Positions 13,270-21,709 of a stretch of DNA of 28,092 nt are shown here, piece after piece. Each line of letters opens with the position of its first letter. The first letter of the stretch is position 1. The position numbers were made by a program, and so were the translations under genes. Source of the DNA: a virus; IMG/VR virus record IMGVR_UViG_3300042558_004082, positions 1 through 28,092 of that record; one strand, given 5' to 3'. The notes under the pieces are model-generated. The model did not search any database and was not told where the DNA came from. It was given only the letters and a program-made list of their open reading frames with translations.

Positions 13270-14168
13270 TTTAATTTATTTATTTCCATTGAAAATGATG
13301 AATTCGCTTGATTTCTAAACTCCTCCTTTCTATCTATTCGTTTTATCAATTTATCATAGTGAGTTCTATCTCTATAAATATAATTTTCACAAACAATATA
13401 ATTTTTTAATTTAAACTGATACATTTGTTCACCCATTTCATTTAATTTTTCACATGCCCACATAAGAAATGTATCATCGGGCCCGTAATGCCCCATAGTT
13501 TCAGGTAATGGTGCTCTATCTAATAATTCTTTAGATAGACAATTGAACCAACCTCCACCAAATTTCATTTTTGGCTGATTGATAACGTTATTAAATAAGA
13601 TTTCTAAACTAACATCACCAACCTCTCCACTATCTTTGAATGGATTATTTATTTTACAATATCCAACTTCTTTATTAAGGAAGTTTTCATTTACTAAGCA
13701 ATCCCAAGTGGTATCCCATATCTTTACACACTCCGGACTAATTATATATTTGTCAATATGTGAATCGGTTTCTTTTAATCTATCGATAGATGCTTCTAAG
13801 TAATATAGAATCCTATCATCAAAACAAATATCAGTATCTAACCAAATAAAATGAGTAGCATCTTTACATTCGTTATGAGCGATTCTTCTTAAAGAGGTAC
13901 ATCCCATTATATCAGCCCTAACATTAAATGTGGATTTACTTGCCCATTCGGTTAATGGTTTTAATGTATTAAATCTATCGATAAAGTATTGTTTATCCAA
14001 TTTTGAATTAGACCAATCTACTAAATAATCATCTACTGATAATGCTAAGTATAATTCATAATTATCACCATTAATAAACTTCGATGCTTTGTTTAAATCA
14101 CCTAATATTCTTTCCAAATCATCTATCTCATTTGGCATTATGAAAGTTGTAATAACTATTTTTTTCAT
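13266..14168 (-). CDS. GT-A-type glycosyltransferase
   Basis: A 300-residue protein with the layout of a GT-A (family 2-like) glycosyltransferase. The N-terminus begins with a strand (KKIVITTFIMPNEIDD), nucleotide-sugar-binding Rossmann-like segments follow, and the metal-binding DxD is in HFIWLDTDICFDD (about 128-141). The acceptor side carries FGGGWFNCLSKELLDRAPLPETMGHYGPDDTFLMW, which is like the (Q/G)GG...ED/DD region of GT2 enzymes. It would transfer a sugar from a nucleotide donor in the cytoplasm; donor and acceptor are unknown. No membrane segment is present. Overlaps 4 bases with the next GT upstream and 4 bases with the oxygenase downstream, so it is in a translationally coupled string. 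Confidence 0.85.
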   Translation of the reverse strand: MKKIVITTFIMPNEIDDLERILGDLNKASKFINGDNYELYLALSVDDYLVDWSNSKLDKQYFIDRFNTLKPLTEWASKSTFNVRADIMGCTSLRRIAHNECKDATHFIWLDTDICFDDRILYYLEASIDRLKETDSHIDKYIISPECVKIWDTTWDCLVNENFLNKEVGYCKINNPFKDSGEVGDVSLEILFNNVINQPKMKFGGGWFNCLSKELLDRAPLPETMGHYGPDDTFLMWACEKLNEMGEQMYQFKLKNYIVCENYIYRDRTHYDKLIKRIDRKEEFRNQANSSFSMEINKLK

Positions 14169-14920
14169 TTGTATTTGTTTATAACTAAATTATTCAATTC
14201 TGGGTTTCTATCATATTGATGAACTAATACATATGGTTCATCTCCATTCATAATTATATCATTTTCTATTTTCAAATCTTTTGTTGTAGTTCCAACTTGT
14301 AATCCAAATTCTGAATTAATATCTATTTTATCTTTTATTAATTCGTTGTGTATTATAAAATTAAAACTACTTTGGTCGGTAAAGTGTCTAATATCTCCCG
14401 ATTGCGATACTAACCAATTTAACATTAGCATATCTTTTACCGATTTATACTTTCCAGCTATCACTCCAACATTACCAATAGTGTTTGGCTTAATCCATTC
14501 CCAAAACATTGGTCCGTATCCTTCGTGGATGTTTTTGTGACCCCAAGGTTCATTTTCATATGCTACACACTCCGATGCACATAATATTTCTTTTTTTAAA
14601 TTCTTACCTAACCAATCCGATGGGTTGGTTTGCCATATAATATCCCTAACATCGGTTGTTATAATATGATTCCACTCTCTTTCATCATTTTGTAAAAACC
14701 ACCAAATATCAATCAATCGTTTCATATGCGGATGTCCCACCAATTCGGCTCCATAACATTCCCACCCCTTTAATGTAAGGTACTCAATAGTTTCATTTGG
14801 AAGATTATAACATATCATTATCTTATCACCACCAAAGCCACAATCATTTAGGGATTCCACGTATATCTTAATCTTTTCTGGCAAATAGTTTGCTATTGCC
14901 GATATAACTAAATCTTTCAT
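14165..14920 (-). CDS. GT-A-like glycosyltransferase with TDVRD motif
   Basis: A 251-residue protein when started at ATG 14920, whose first base doubles as the last base of the upstream stop (TAATG). An ATG at 14941 is possible but adds 7 residues and a 22-base overlap. It has a GT-A-like layout: MKDLVISAIANYLPEKIKIYVESL, then a strand KIMICYN, a Trp-rich helix, and TTDVRDIIWQTNPSDW near 91-106, where Asp-x-Arg-Asp takes the place of the DxD. CASE (about 113) and NVGVIAGKY, DQSSFNFIIHNE (about 193-204) complete the fold. The motif (T/S)D(x)RDxxxQxxP is known from families of unnamed nucleotide-diphospho-sugar transferases. The donor is unknown. It is part of the coupled glycosyltransferase run. 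Confidence 0.78.
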   Translation of the reverse strand: MKDLVISAIANYLPEKIKIYVESLNDCGFGGDKIMICYNLPNETIEYLTLKGWECYGAELVGHPHMKRLIDIWWFLQNDEREWNHIITTDVRDIIWQTNPSDWLGKNLKKEILCASECVAYENEPWGHKNIHEGYGPMFWEWIKPNTIGNVGVIAGKYKSVKDMLMLNWLVSQSGDIRHFTDQSSFNFIIHNELIKDKIDINSEFGLQVGTTTKDLKIENDIIMNGDEPYVLVHQYDRNPELNNLVINKYK

Positions 14921-15660
14921 TATCTTCCGTATTTTTGCCAATCGTTATGCATGAATAATCCTTCGTTGTGTCCTACTTTGTAATTTTGTTGAGCCCACCA
15001 TTTACTAATATTTCCCTCCAATGCAATACCTTCTCCTGCAAATGGTTTAACCGTATCTAAATAGAATTGTTTTTTGTATAAGCAAGGGTTATTTGTCCAA
15101 TTACCATATCGAGAAGTTGTCCAAAACATATCCTCTGATTTTTTTATATAATCGGCAAATTCGATATGCGGTTCACACCAATGTAATGAATCCAATAAGT
15201 GAGGTGAAGTACATCCAATTTCATCATCATAATAAGTTAATTCTTTACCCTTATATTGAAATGAAAAATGTGGATGACCTGGGTCTTTTCTATGTCTTAA
15301 TCGAACTACGTCCAATCCCATTTCAATTGCTTGATAACTTCTCTTCAATGTATTATATGTAGTTTTCATATCTTCAATTAAATTCCAATCATGCTCCAAT
15401 ACTAAAACATAATCGGATTGTGCGTTTTCAGTTAGTCTGATAAATGCTTGTCCTATCCCAATGTTAGAGGTTTCACCTATAAAATCTAATCCAAAATGTT
15501 TTGCTATTTCATAATCTTGTTGATTGAATTCCTGAAATAAAATAGTAGTATCATTGACCATATCAAACAATCCATTTTGATGATATGTAGTTAACGTATC
15601 TACTAATACTTGCCCACTTTTCCAAGCGAGTATTCCTATACTAATTGGTAATTTATCCAC
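14920..15660 (-). CDS. Family 2-like glycosyltransferase, GTG start
   Basis: A 246-residue GT-A-type glycosyltransferase. The core is KLPISIGILAWKSGQVLVDTL, then a strand TTILFQEF, and the metal motif is EHDW in YVLVLEHDWNLIEDM (about 94-108), an unusual DxD variant in which Glu-His-Asp provides the acidic residues. The acceptor half has many Trp and His residues (LHWCEPHIEF, KSEDMFWTTSRYGNWTNNPC). There is no ATG until residue 34, so GTG at 15660 is the likely start (it gives MDKLPIS, like the MDKFSIV start of the upstream gene); a TTG at 15666 is a weaker option. The gene overlaps the upstream gene end by 8 bases and the downstream start by 1 (TAATG). Confidence 0.82.
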   Translation of the reverse strand: MDKLPISIGILAWKSGQVLVDTLTTYHQNGLFDMVNDTTILFQEFNQQDYEIAKHFGLDFIGETSNIGIGQAFIRLTENAQSDYVLVLEHDWNLIEDMKTTYNTLKRSYQAIEMGLDVVRLRHRKDPGHPHFSFQYKGKELTYYDDEIGCTSPHLLDSLHWCEPHIEFADYIKKSEDMFWTTSRYGNWTNNPCLYKKQFYLDTVKPFAGEGIALEGNISKWWAQQNYKVGHNEGLFMHNDWQKYGR

Positions 15661-16291
15661 GTACAAATAATTTTAAAAAGTTAACTTGGTCTTGTTGTTT
15701 TCGTTCATCCCATTCTTTTTCATCCGAAGTTGTACTCATTTCAGTTTCAACTTTGAAGTTTCTCAATATACCCTTTGGTGCTGGATTTCTATCTTTGATG
15801 AAATTATCACCATACCATATTTTGATATTTTCAGGAATATCAATCCAATATTTTTTGTGCAACATAATAAAACATCCCCAACCCCAATCGTTCATACCTG
15901 GTTTCCATACATCTATATAAGGAACTCTTTGTGTATCGATTGGTTCTTTGTAATTACCTTCTCCCATTCCAATAATTCCAAATTTTGAAAGAGTATCATC
16001 ATTCACTGCTCCAAAAATATTTGGGTCAAAATTTATATCATCATTTAATAATGCTATACAATTATTTTTAGCAAGTTTAATTCCTAAATTCCAAGCGGGA
16101 TTTACATATATGTTTTCGTTAGTCTGAACTAATTTTACTTTATCTAATGCTTCAAAATATTCAAAGAATTTTCCACCATTATCTATTAATATGATTTCAT
16201 CTACGAATTCGCATTTTATCAAATCAAATAATAGTTTTCCAATTCTATTAGATTTCCAAAGCGTTGGAATTACTATACTAAATTTATCCAT
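15653..16291 (-). CDS. Family 2 glycosyltransferase
   Basis: A 212-residue GT2 glycosyltransferase. MDKFSIVIPTLWKSNRIGKLL is the usual first strand and helix, EIILIDNGGKFFEYF (about 31-45) the second, KNIYVNPAWNLGIKLA the third, and the metal-binding DxD is in CIALLNDDINFDPNIFG (about 76-92). The C-terminal 100 residues carry the acceptor site, with Gly/Trp-rich GMNDWGWGCFIMLHKKYW and WYGDNFI. The length is at the short end for a GT2 domain, which suggests no extra domain. It transfers a sugar from a nucleotide donor to an unknown acceptor. It has no transmembrane segment. It overlaps the methyltransferase gene upstream by 19 bases. Confidence 0.88.
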   Translation of the reverse strand: MDKFSIVIPTLWKSNRIGKLLFDLIKCEFVDEIILIDNGGKFFEYFEALDKVKLVQTNENIYVNPAWNLGIKLAKNNCIALLNDDINFDPNIFGAVNDDTLSKFGIIGMGEGNYKEPIDTQRVPYIDVWKPGMNDWGWGCFIMLHKKYWIDIPENIKIWYGDNFIKDRNPAPKGILRNFKVETEMSTTSDEKEWDERKQQDQVNFLKLFVRG

Positions 16292-16869
16292 TGTACAAAT
16301 TGTTCGGGTGAAATAGTATTTAACATTCTATGTTTATTGATATTATAATATGAATATGTTTTATAGTTTGCCGTTGTTGGTTCATACGGTATGTTAGTAC
16401 CTAATCTAATAATTCCACATCCAAAATCAGTATCAACTACTTTAATATCCAAATCGATTCTTTCAACTCTCAACTCTGCAATTGCTTTCCAAACATCACC
16501 CGTCCACTCACCATCATGCATATCTCTAACTTGCATCTTTTCAGTATATGGTAAGCAATCGTGACAAACGATAGTTCCATTATCCGAAAGATGGTTCAAT
16601 GAATTTTCAATATCTTTTAAAACTTGGTCATCGTGATGTAATCCATCAATAAAAATTATATCAAATTTTACATCTTCCGAAATTGATTCAAAGTACTCAT
16701 CTGATGTTCCTACGAATGTAACCTCTCCTCTCGGAAATGGGTCAATTGATACTTTACATTCTGCATCTATTTTATTAAAATTAGATGTTGGGTCTTGTGT
16801 TCCAACTTCCAAATAACTCCTATATCCATATTTTTGGATGAGTGCATTAATTATGTCAGTCCTTTTCAT
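16273..16869 (-). CDS. Class I SAM-dependent methyltransferase
   Basis: A 198-residue Rossmann-fold methyltransferase of the Methyltransf_24-like type. Motif I is YLEVGTQDP (about 19-27), binding S-adenosylmethionine. The acidic residue after strand 2 is SIDPFPRG (about 41-48). Motif IV is FDIIFIDGLHHDDQVLKDIENSL (about 69-91), and GTIVCHDCLPYTE follows. The FIDGLHHDDQ pattern recurs in sugar- and cephalosporin-hydroxylase-type methyltransferases. It lies next to an FkbM-family methyltransferase and among glycosyltransferases, so O-methylation of a sugar is a good guess; the acceptor atom is not known. The start lies 9 bases after the FkbM gene's stop and the end overlaps the next GT by 19 bases. 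Confidence 0.85.
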   Translation of the reverse strand: MKRTDIINALIQKYGYRSYLEVGTQDPTSNFNKIDAECKVSIDPFPRGEVTFVGTSDEYFESISEDVKFDIIFIDGLHHDDQVLKDIENSLNHLSDNGTIVCHDCLPYTEKMQVRDMHDGEWTGDVWKAIAELRVERIDLDIKVVDTDFGCGIIRLGTNIPYEPTTANYKTYSYYNINKHRMLNTISPEQFVQWINLV

Positions 16870-16878
16870 ATGTTTATA

Positions 16879-17544
16879 TTATAACAATTCTTTTCTAATA
16901 TAAAGGGTATCTATTTCTCGTTGTTTAACTACGTTTCCCTCTCTATTGGTTATATTTCTATTTTTTTCATCAAGCAATTCAGCTAAAACAAATCCAATCG
17001 ATTCCATATATTCTTTAATTTCGGAATGCAATGCTGCGCCAAAATTGTATCGATATACATTCTCTTCGAGGATTATACCTTTTGCTTTATTTATAAGAAA
17101 TTTACCACCTTTGATAATATCAAGTTCACTACCCTGTGTATCCATCTTTATTAAATCGAATGTATATGAACCATCATATATGTTATCTAAAGTATTGGTT
17201 GTTCTAATTTCGGATGGAGTATTTAAATAGTGATGTGTATCTTCCAAATAATATGAATTTCCAGGACCAGTAGAATCGGCACCCAATCCATCTAAATGAA
17301 ATGTGACTTCTTTTATTTCATCCGATAATACTTCTATATGAAATGGTATTTTATATGTTTCACTTATTTTTTCCAAATCAATTCTGTGTAATTCATTTGC
17401 TTCAATCATTTCTACAAATTTTAAACTTGGTAGTTGTTGTAAAATGAAAGGAATAGCATGTCCTTTACAAACACCAATATCCAAATATGATTCGGGTGTA
17501 AAATATTTTAATACATTTGGGTAATTTCTAAATACTGCATCCAT
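16879..17544 (-). CDS. FkbM-family methyltransferase
   Basis: A 221-residue methyltransferase of the FkbM family, which methylates hydroxyl groups, commonly in glycans and polyketides. The signatures are SYLDIGVCKGHAIPF (about 19-33) for SAM binding, VEMIEANELHRIDL for the acidic adenosyl-ribose contact, and the hallmark DLIKMDTQGSELDIIKGG (about 130-147). The C-terminus has LEENVYRYNFGAALHSEIKEYMESIGF. It is complete. It overlaps nothing; the upstream GT stop is 5 bases away and the next gene begins 9 bases after its stop. Together with the second methyltransferase it probably caps or decorates sugars made by the neighbouring glycosyltransferases. No membrane segment or signal peptide. Confidence 0.92.
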   Translation of the reverse strand: MDAVFRNYPNVLKYFTPESYLDIGVCKGHAIPFILQQLPSLKFVEMIEANELHRIDLEKISETYKIPFHIEVLSDEIKEVTFHLDGLGADSTGPGNSYYLEDTHHYLNTPSEIRTTNTLDNIYDGSYTFDLIKMDTQGSELDIIKGGKFLINKAKGIILEENVYRYNFGAALHSEIKEYMESIGFVLAELLDEKNRNITNREGNVVKQREIDTLYIRKELL

Positions 17545-17549
17545 TTTTG

Positions 17550-18416
17550 TTATTTTTTATGTTTTTTAAATTGTTCTATTAATTTATCTACAACCTGAAT
17601 TTGTGTATAGTTGTGTAATACCTTAATCATTCCGTTATGTGCAATTCTTTCTCTCTCCTCTTCATTCTCATTATAGTAGTTCATCTTTTCTATACAATCA
17701 AACATATCACCATAGTAGATAATATCTTCACCATCTATAAACATTTCAGATAAGCCCGTTTCTTCTGGCAATCTATCGGTTAATACCATTTTACCACAAG
17801 CCATTCCCTCAAAGATTCTACGAGTAATTTCTTTCCATCTACTGTTTTGAATTACCATTATTCCACTATTCAAAAATTCAGTATGTCCTTTTGGACCTAA
17901 TCCGTTTCTATTACCAACCGCACCTTCTGCCCATTCTGTTAGATAATCCAAAAATGTAGAATTACCGATACCTCGTGTGGTAACTGCTACATATTGAGGT
18001 TCTAAATTCATTGGAAACTGAACTGCTGTATCTGCGAAGTGATTTATCCATTCAGCATTTATACCTTTACTTTTATATGCTTCTGCACATTGTTTATCGG
18101 GTGTAATTGTGTAATGGAATCTATCTGCTTTTGGAGAATTTCTTTCAAAGTTTTGAGGGTCATCTCCACTTTCTTGTATCCAAAATGCGGGAACTAAATC
18201 CTTATTTAAATATTGCGAATCAAATCTACCCCAATCCATAAACAATACTATATCAGTTTGTGGTTTGGAATCTACCCAATTCTTTAAGTCGGTATCGTTT
18301 GTTTTGATTATTTGAGTTTCCCACGCTCTCTCTCTGAATTCGTTTAGGAGTGCTAATGGTGTAGACCATACTTCCCCATCTTTGTAATCGTATATGAATG
18401 TTATCTTATTTTGCAT
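17550..18416 (-). CDS. GT-B glycosyltransferase with glycogen-synthase-type C-domain
   Basis: A 288-residue GT-B-like glycosyltransferase. The N-terminal half (KITFIYDYKDGEVWSTPLALLNEFRERAW...) is a short Rossmann domain with FMDWGRFDSQYL and PAFWIQESGDDPQNF. The C-terminal half has GIMVIQNSRWKEITRRIFEGMACGKMVLTDRLPEETGLSEMFIDGEDIIYYGD (about 178-232), the classical donor-binding E...G..G...P region of the Glyco_trans_1_2 group. Such enzymes use nucleotide sugars. It is smaller than the two GT-B enzymes at 22-25 kb. The start overlaps the upstream gene end by 11 bases. Confidence 0.88.
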   Translation of the reverse strand: MQNKITFIYDYKDGEVWSTPLALLNEFRERAWETQIIKTNDTDLKNWVDSKPQTDIVLFMDWGRFDSQYLNKDLVPAFWIQESGDDPQNFERNSPKADRFHYTITPDKQCAEAYKSKGINAEWINHFADTAVQFPMNLEPQYVAVTTRGIGNSTFLDYLTEWAEGAVGNRNGLGPKGHTEFLNSGIMVIQNSRWKEITRRIFEGMACGKMVLTDRLPEETGLSEMFIDGEDIIYYGDMFDCIEKMNYYNENEEERERIAHNGMIKVLHNYTQIQVVDKLIEQFKKHKK

Positions 18417-19035
18417 ATTCTTCTCGTTTAAATTCGATTAAATAATGATTTTCACCCTCTCTGTTATATGGTGAATATGGTTTCCAATCGATTCCGTTTT
18501 GGATGTAATCCACTTCAGCATTAAATCTATTTCCCTTATCTCTTTCTATTTTTATAGTTTTTGCATAATCGCCTTTCATCCACCAAAAATTGCCGGAGTA
18601 TAGTATCCATTTTCCAGCTCTACCTAACAACACACCATATGTATTAAAATTCGTTTTTTCGAATATTTTAAATACATTTTTTACCTTTTCTACATTAAAG
18701 TAATTCATCATTTGTCTCCAATGAACTACATTTTGATTGGATTGTTTAGAAGCTCCTTTCGTATGAAGATACAAAATATAATCGGAATCGCCAAATTTAT
18801 CCTTATCTTTTTCTATTAAATCCAATGTAACAAATTCACTTCCTCTAGCTCTCACATCTCGTATATTATCAAACTTTTCAAATAAATGATATATGGATTG
18901 ATTATCCTCACTAAGAGAAATACCGATATTCAAATTATAAGGAAAATCAAAATGTGTTTTTATTAGATTGAGTTGCTCATCTATTATGGATTCTACCCCA
19001 TCAATTACATATATGTGATAATATATGTGAACCAT
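18406..19035 (-). CDS. Glycosyltransferase-like protein with HTKG motif
   Basis: A 209-residue protein. It carries LYLHTKGASKQSNQ (about 87-100) and NFWWMKGDYAKTI (about 149-161), a pairing seen in GT-A-like families of rhamnan-synthesis F type (HTKG followed by WWxxxxYF). In those families the histidine and lysine lie near the donor site. HWRQMMNYFNVEKVKNVFKIFEK lies between. It probably transfers a sugar, but I do not see a classical DxD; DSD at about 82-84 (FGDSDYILYLHTKG) may substitute. It starts at 19035 in a TAATG overlap with the upstream GT2 and overlaps the next gene by 11 bases. The sequence start is MVHIYYHIYVIDGVESII. Confidence 0.72.
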   Translation of the reverse strand: MVHIYYHIYVIDGVESIIDEQLNLIKTHFDFPYNLNIGISLSEDNQSIYHLFEKFDNIRDVRARGSEFVTLDLIEKDKDKFGDSDYILYLHTKGASKQSNQNVVHWRQMMNYFNVEKVKNVFKIFEKTNFNTYGVLLGRAGKWILYSGNFWWMKGDYAKTIKIERDKGNRFNAEVDYIQNGIDWKPYSPYNREGENHYLIEFKREEYAK

Positions 19036-19661
19036 TATAGAGTATCGTAATAGTTGTTTTGTTTTTCTTGTCTTTCAATCGTTTTTGGATGCTTAATACA
19101 ATAAATTTCATCGGTTGGGAAATTGGTATAATTTTCAAACCCACCAATTCTTTCATGTACTTTACCACTCCATCCAATTTGCTCTGGTTTGTTTTTGTAA
19201 ATACGAGTCTGAACATCAGGGAAGTTAACCCATCCTTTCTCATTTACGTTCCATCCCCACTTTTGAATATGTACTTCAGTTAATCCTTCTACTGTGTTTA
19301 TACGAGGAACTAAAATAAGGTCTTTATCATTGTTCGCTTCCAATAATGCTTCCAAATTTACAATCAAATCTGGCATAAGATATTCATCCGCATCCAATTG
19401 GAATATCCACTCACCTTTACATTGTGAGTTTAATAAGTTCTTCCATTGTGCAAAATCGTTATCAAATTCAGATTCAATAAGAGTAATATGGTCTGCATTT
19501 GCTTGTAATTCTAAATACTCTACCAATTCAATGGGAGCTTTTGGTGTATCCAATAGAACTACGATTTCTGAATTTTCTTCTTTATAGTTTAATAACTGAT
19601 TTACTAAACGTATTGTTTCTTCGACTTCGTTACAAGCCGTTATTGCGTAACTTAATTTCAT
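19035..19661 (-). CDS. Family 2 glycosyltransferase, WaaE/KdtX-like
   Basis: A 208-residue GT2 glycosyltransferase whose order of motifs matches the WaaE/KdtX-type enzymes that add sugars to lipopolysaccharide cores. LSYAITACNEVEETIRLVNQLLN is the first strand and helix, IVVLLDTPKAP the second, DNDFAQWKNLLNSQCKGEWIFQLDADEYLMPDL (about 67-99) holds the DxD (LDADEY) and the typical FxxxxN segment, and VHERIGGFENY the acceptor region. The length is a little below cellular relatives. The donor cannot be told. The 5' end overlaps the epimerase gene by 32 bases and the 3' end overlaps the next gene by 1 base. No membrane segment. Confidence 0.88.
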   Translation of the reverse strand: MKLSYAITACNEVEETIRLVNQLLNYKEENSEIVVLLDTPKAPIELVEYLELQANADHITLIESEFDNDFAQWKNLLNSQCKGEWIFQLDADEYLMPDLIVNLEALLEANNDKDLILVPRINTVEGLTEVHIQKWGWNVNEKGWVNFPDVQTRIYKNKPEQIGWSGKVHERIGGFENYTNFPTDEIYCIKHPKTIERQEKQNNYYDTL

Positions 19662-20502
19662 TTATATATTGTTTTAATTGGTCTTTTGGTTGCCATCCTA
19701 ATCTATTTAAGGCATCATCGTTGATTCTAATTGTTTCTCTATAATTACCCTTTTCTTCTGACATATATACTTTTACAGAATTGAATTTTTCTTTAAACAT
19801 TTCATATACCTCATTTAAAGAATAATTGTTACCCGTTCCCAATTCCCAAGCATCTTCGTGCTTTTCATCACTTTCAGCTATTTTAATCAAACCATCTACG
19901 ATATCATTAATATGTGTAAAATCTCTACGTTGATTACCATCTCCAACAATTGTTATAGGATAGTTCTTTTCAGCTTGACTCCTCCATTTGCCGATTACAG
20001 CCGCCATATGAGAATCTACTAACTCACCCGGTCCATACACATTATAAAACCTAACTATCTCCGCATTTAACCCATACACCCCTTTAAACATCTTTATCCA
20101 TTCCTCACCCATATGTTTACTCATAGCGTATGGTGATAACATTGGATTATGATGACGAGATGATGAACCTGCGTAAATTAATTTCGATTTATTATGATAT
20201 GCATATTCTACAACTTGCTTAGTTCCATCTACATTAACTGAAAATGTTAGTGTTGGATTTTGGAATGATGGTTGTATTCTACTAAGTGCTGCTAAATGAA
20301 ATATATAATCATATGGTTTATCAACTATGTTATCCATTGCTCTAACATCACCACCTAAAAATTTTACAAATGGTGATATCTTTGCTTCTGAACCAATTGA
20401 TAGATTATCAATAACATCTACATTGTATCCTCGTTTTAAGAGTTCTAATGATAATGCATATCCAACAAATCCTGCTCCTCCCGTAACTAATACTTTTTTC
20501 AT
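19630..20502 (-). CDS. NAD-dependent sugar epimerase/dehydratase (extended SDR)
   Basis: A 290-residue extended short-chain dehydrogenase, close to UDP-glucose 4-epimerase and related nucleotide-sugar enzymes. NAD binding uses VTGGAGFVG (6-14) with Asp at the end of strand 2 (VDVIDNL). The catalytic region is AGSSSRHHNPMLSPYAMSKHMGEEW, with Ser-Ser-Ser near 117-119 and Tyr-x3-Lys at about 130-134. FYNVYGPGE, GDGNQRRDFTHINDIVDG and LGTGNNYSLNEV are family marks for nucleotide-sugar binding. It would act on a nucleotide sugar in the cytoplasm and supply donors to the adjacent glycosyltransferases. The exact substrate (4-epimerase, 4,6-dehydratase or C-3 epimerase) is not decided. TAATG junction with the upstream gene. 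Confidence 0.93.
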   Translation of the reverse strand: MKKVLVTGGAGFVGYALSLELLKRGYNVDVIDNLSIGSEAKISPFVKFLGGDVRAMDNIVDKPYDYIFHLAALSRIQPSFQNPTLTFSVNVDGTKQVVEYAYHNKSKLIYAGSSSRHHNPMLSPYAMSKHMGEEWIKMFKGVYGLNAEIVRFYNVYGPGELVDSHMAAVIGKWRSQAEKNYPITIVGDGNQRRDFTHINDIVDGLIKIAESDEKHEDAWELGTGNNYSLNEVYEMFKEKFNSVKVYMSEEKGNYRETIRINDDALNRLGWQPKDQLKQYINEIKLRNNGL

Positions 20503-20927
20503 TAATCTTCGTTATGTGGTTTATTAGTTGTATAACTCCATGCAGAACCACTTGGGTATCCATAGGTAGTTGATGTACTTCCAAATCCAAATGGTGGATT
20601 AGCAATTGTAATTGAACTAACACCAGGTGTTGTTGTAATTACTCCACTACCACCACCCGTTCCGTTTGGTGTAGTAGATATAAATGGTTGATTTATTACG
20701 GGGTTATCGCCAATATAATATGGATTTATCGTTCTATGTGGTTCTTGCCACGTTGGAAACGGATGTGTATTTGGAACTCCTAACCCTGGTCCAATCGGTG
20801 TACCAACCAAATCATTTACTTCTGCTAATTTATCTTTTAGAGCATCCCATTGTTTTGGTGTGGGTGCGTATTCGTGGCAGGCTTCTACAAAACCTTTAAG
20901 CCAAATAACGTATTCTTTTGAGGTCAT
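20502..20927 (-). CDS. Phage protein with Ser/Thr/Pro/Gly-rich tail
   Basis: A 141-residue protein in two parts. Residues about 1-40 (SKEYVIWLKGFVEACHEYAP, then QWDALKDKL) form a helical module I have seen at the start of many phage proteins, with the pattern WLxGFxEA...PTxxQWxxxKxKL. Residues about 42-141 are low in charge and rich in Gly, Pro, Ser, Thr, Asn and Tyr (TPNGTGGGSGVITTTPGV, FGSTSTTYGYPSGSAWSYTT). This tail is likely disordered, and dense in hydroxyl residues and prolines. It sits inside the glycosyltransferase run, between the SGNH-like gene (4-base overlap) and the epimerase (TAATG). It could be a structural decoration or an acceptor for the cluster's enzymes; that idea is inference. 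Confidence 0.75.
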   Translation of the reverse strand: MTSKEYVIWLKGFVEACHEYAPTPKQWDALKDKLAEVNDLVGTPIGPGLGVPNTHPFPTWQEPHRTINPYYIGDNPVINQPFISTTPNGTGGGSGVITTTPGVSSITIANPPFGFGSTSTTYGYPSGSAWSYTTNKPHNED

Positions 20928-21703
20928 ATTAATTTATTTTTAATTATATACTCTTCTATCTTTTTTGCTACAATAATGTTACCATATTTACTTATATGAT
21001 TATCTGGCACTATTCCTTTTGTTTCAGTTTCTATCTGCAATCCTTCTTTTATACAAAAATGCTTTAATGATAATCCATCAAATAATAAACAATTGTCTGT
21101 AACAGAGCTTATACATTCTAAAGATAAATCATCATCGCCAAAATCCCAACCGCTCCATATTATTTTTGAACTTTTAGATTTTGCAAAAGAATCAAATAGT
21201 TTTACACTTCTGACTAACGATTGAATTTCAGTTTTAAAATCAAAAATATATTCTAAATAATTTTTAAAATGATTGTATAAAGGTTTATAATCTTCTCTAC
21301 CATCAAATGGATTTGCTGAAAAATCTAGCATATTTAAGTTATGCTTTTTCTTATCAACATCATAAAACCAATATCTTCTATGTTGTAATGATAGTATTAC
21401 AAAGTAAATTTCATCTGAATTTTCATCAATTTGCTTAAATAAATTTTCAAATATATAATCGTTTGATGCCTGTGATTTTGCTAAATTTATAATTGGAGTA
21501 TTCAAAGAATTTTCTAAAATAGTTGTAAATCTATTTCGTTCTTTATATAACTCTAAATAATTTATAACTTCAACTCTTTCTTCATCGGTAGAACCTACTG
21601 GCCAATATGTTAATGGTGTTTCCGGTGATTCTATAAAATTATAATAATCTATATTATTCAATCCACCACCTTCGGTAAAACTACATCCGAAAAATTTTAT
21701 CAT
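20924..21703 (-). CDS. SGNH-like hydrolase with GCSFTEG motif
   Basis: A 259-residue protein. KFFGCSFTEGGGLNN (3-17) is the block I motif with Cys replacing the usual Asp; Ser8 is the likely nucleophile. LNTPIINLAKSQASNDYIFENLF gives block III (Gly/Asn region; here Ser-Asn), VILSLQHRRYWFYD a central strand, and DNHISKYGNIIVAKKIEEY the C-terminal Asp-x-His block. The same GCSFTEG start occurs in the gene at 25964-26821, so they are paralogues. It is in the cytoplasm by lack of a signal peptide. In phage genomes these proteins are common and untested; an esterase or acyl-transfer role on the glycan is inferred from its place within the cluster. The stop overlaps the next gene's start by 4 bases. 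Confidence 0.72.
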   Translation of the reverse strand: MIKFFGCSFTEGGGLNNIDYYNFIESPETPLTYWPVGSTDEERVEVINYLELYKERNRFTTILENSLNTPIINLAKSQASNDYIFENLFKQIDENSDEIYFVILSLQHRRYWFYDVDKKKHNLNMLDFSANPFDGREDYKPLYNHFKNYLEYIFDFKTEIQSLVRSVKLFDSFAKSKSSKIIWSGWDFGDDDLSLECISSVTDNCLLFDGLSLKHFCIKEGLQIETETKGIVPDNHISKYGNIIVAKKIEEYIIKNKLI

Positions 21704-21709
21704 AACCGA

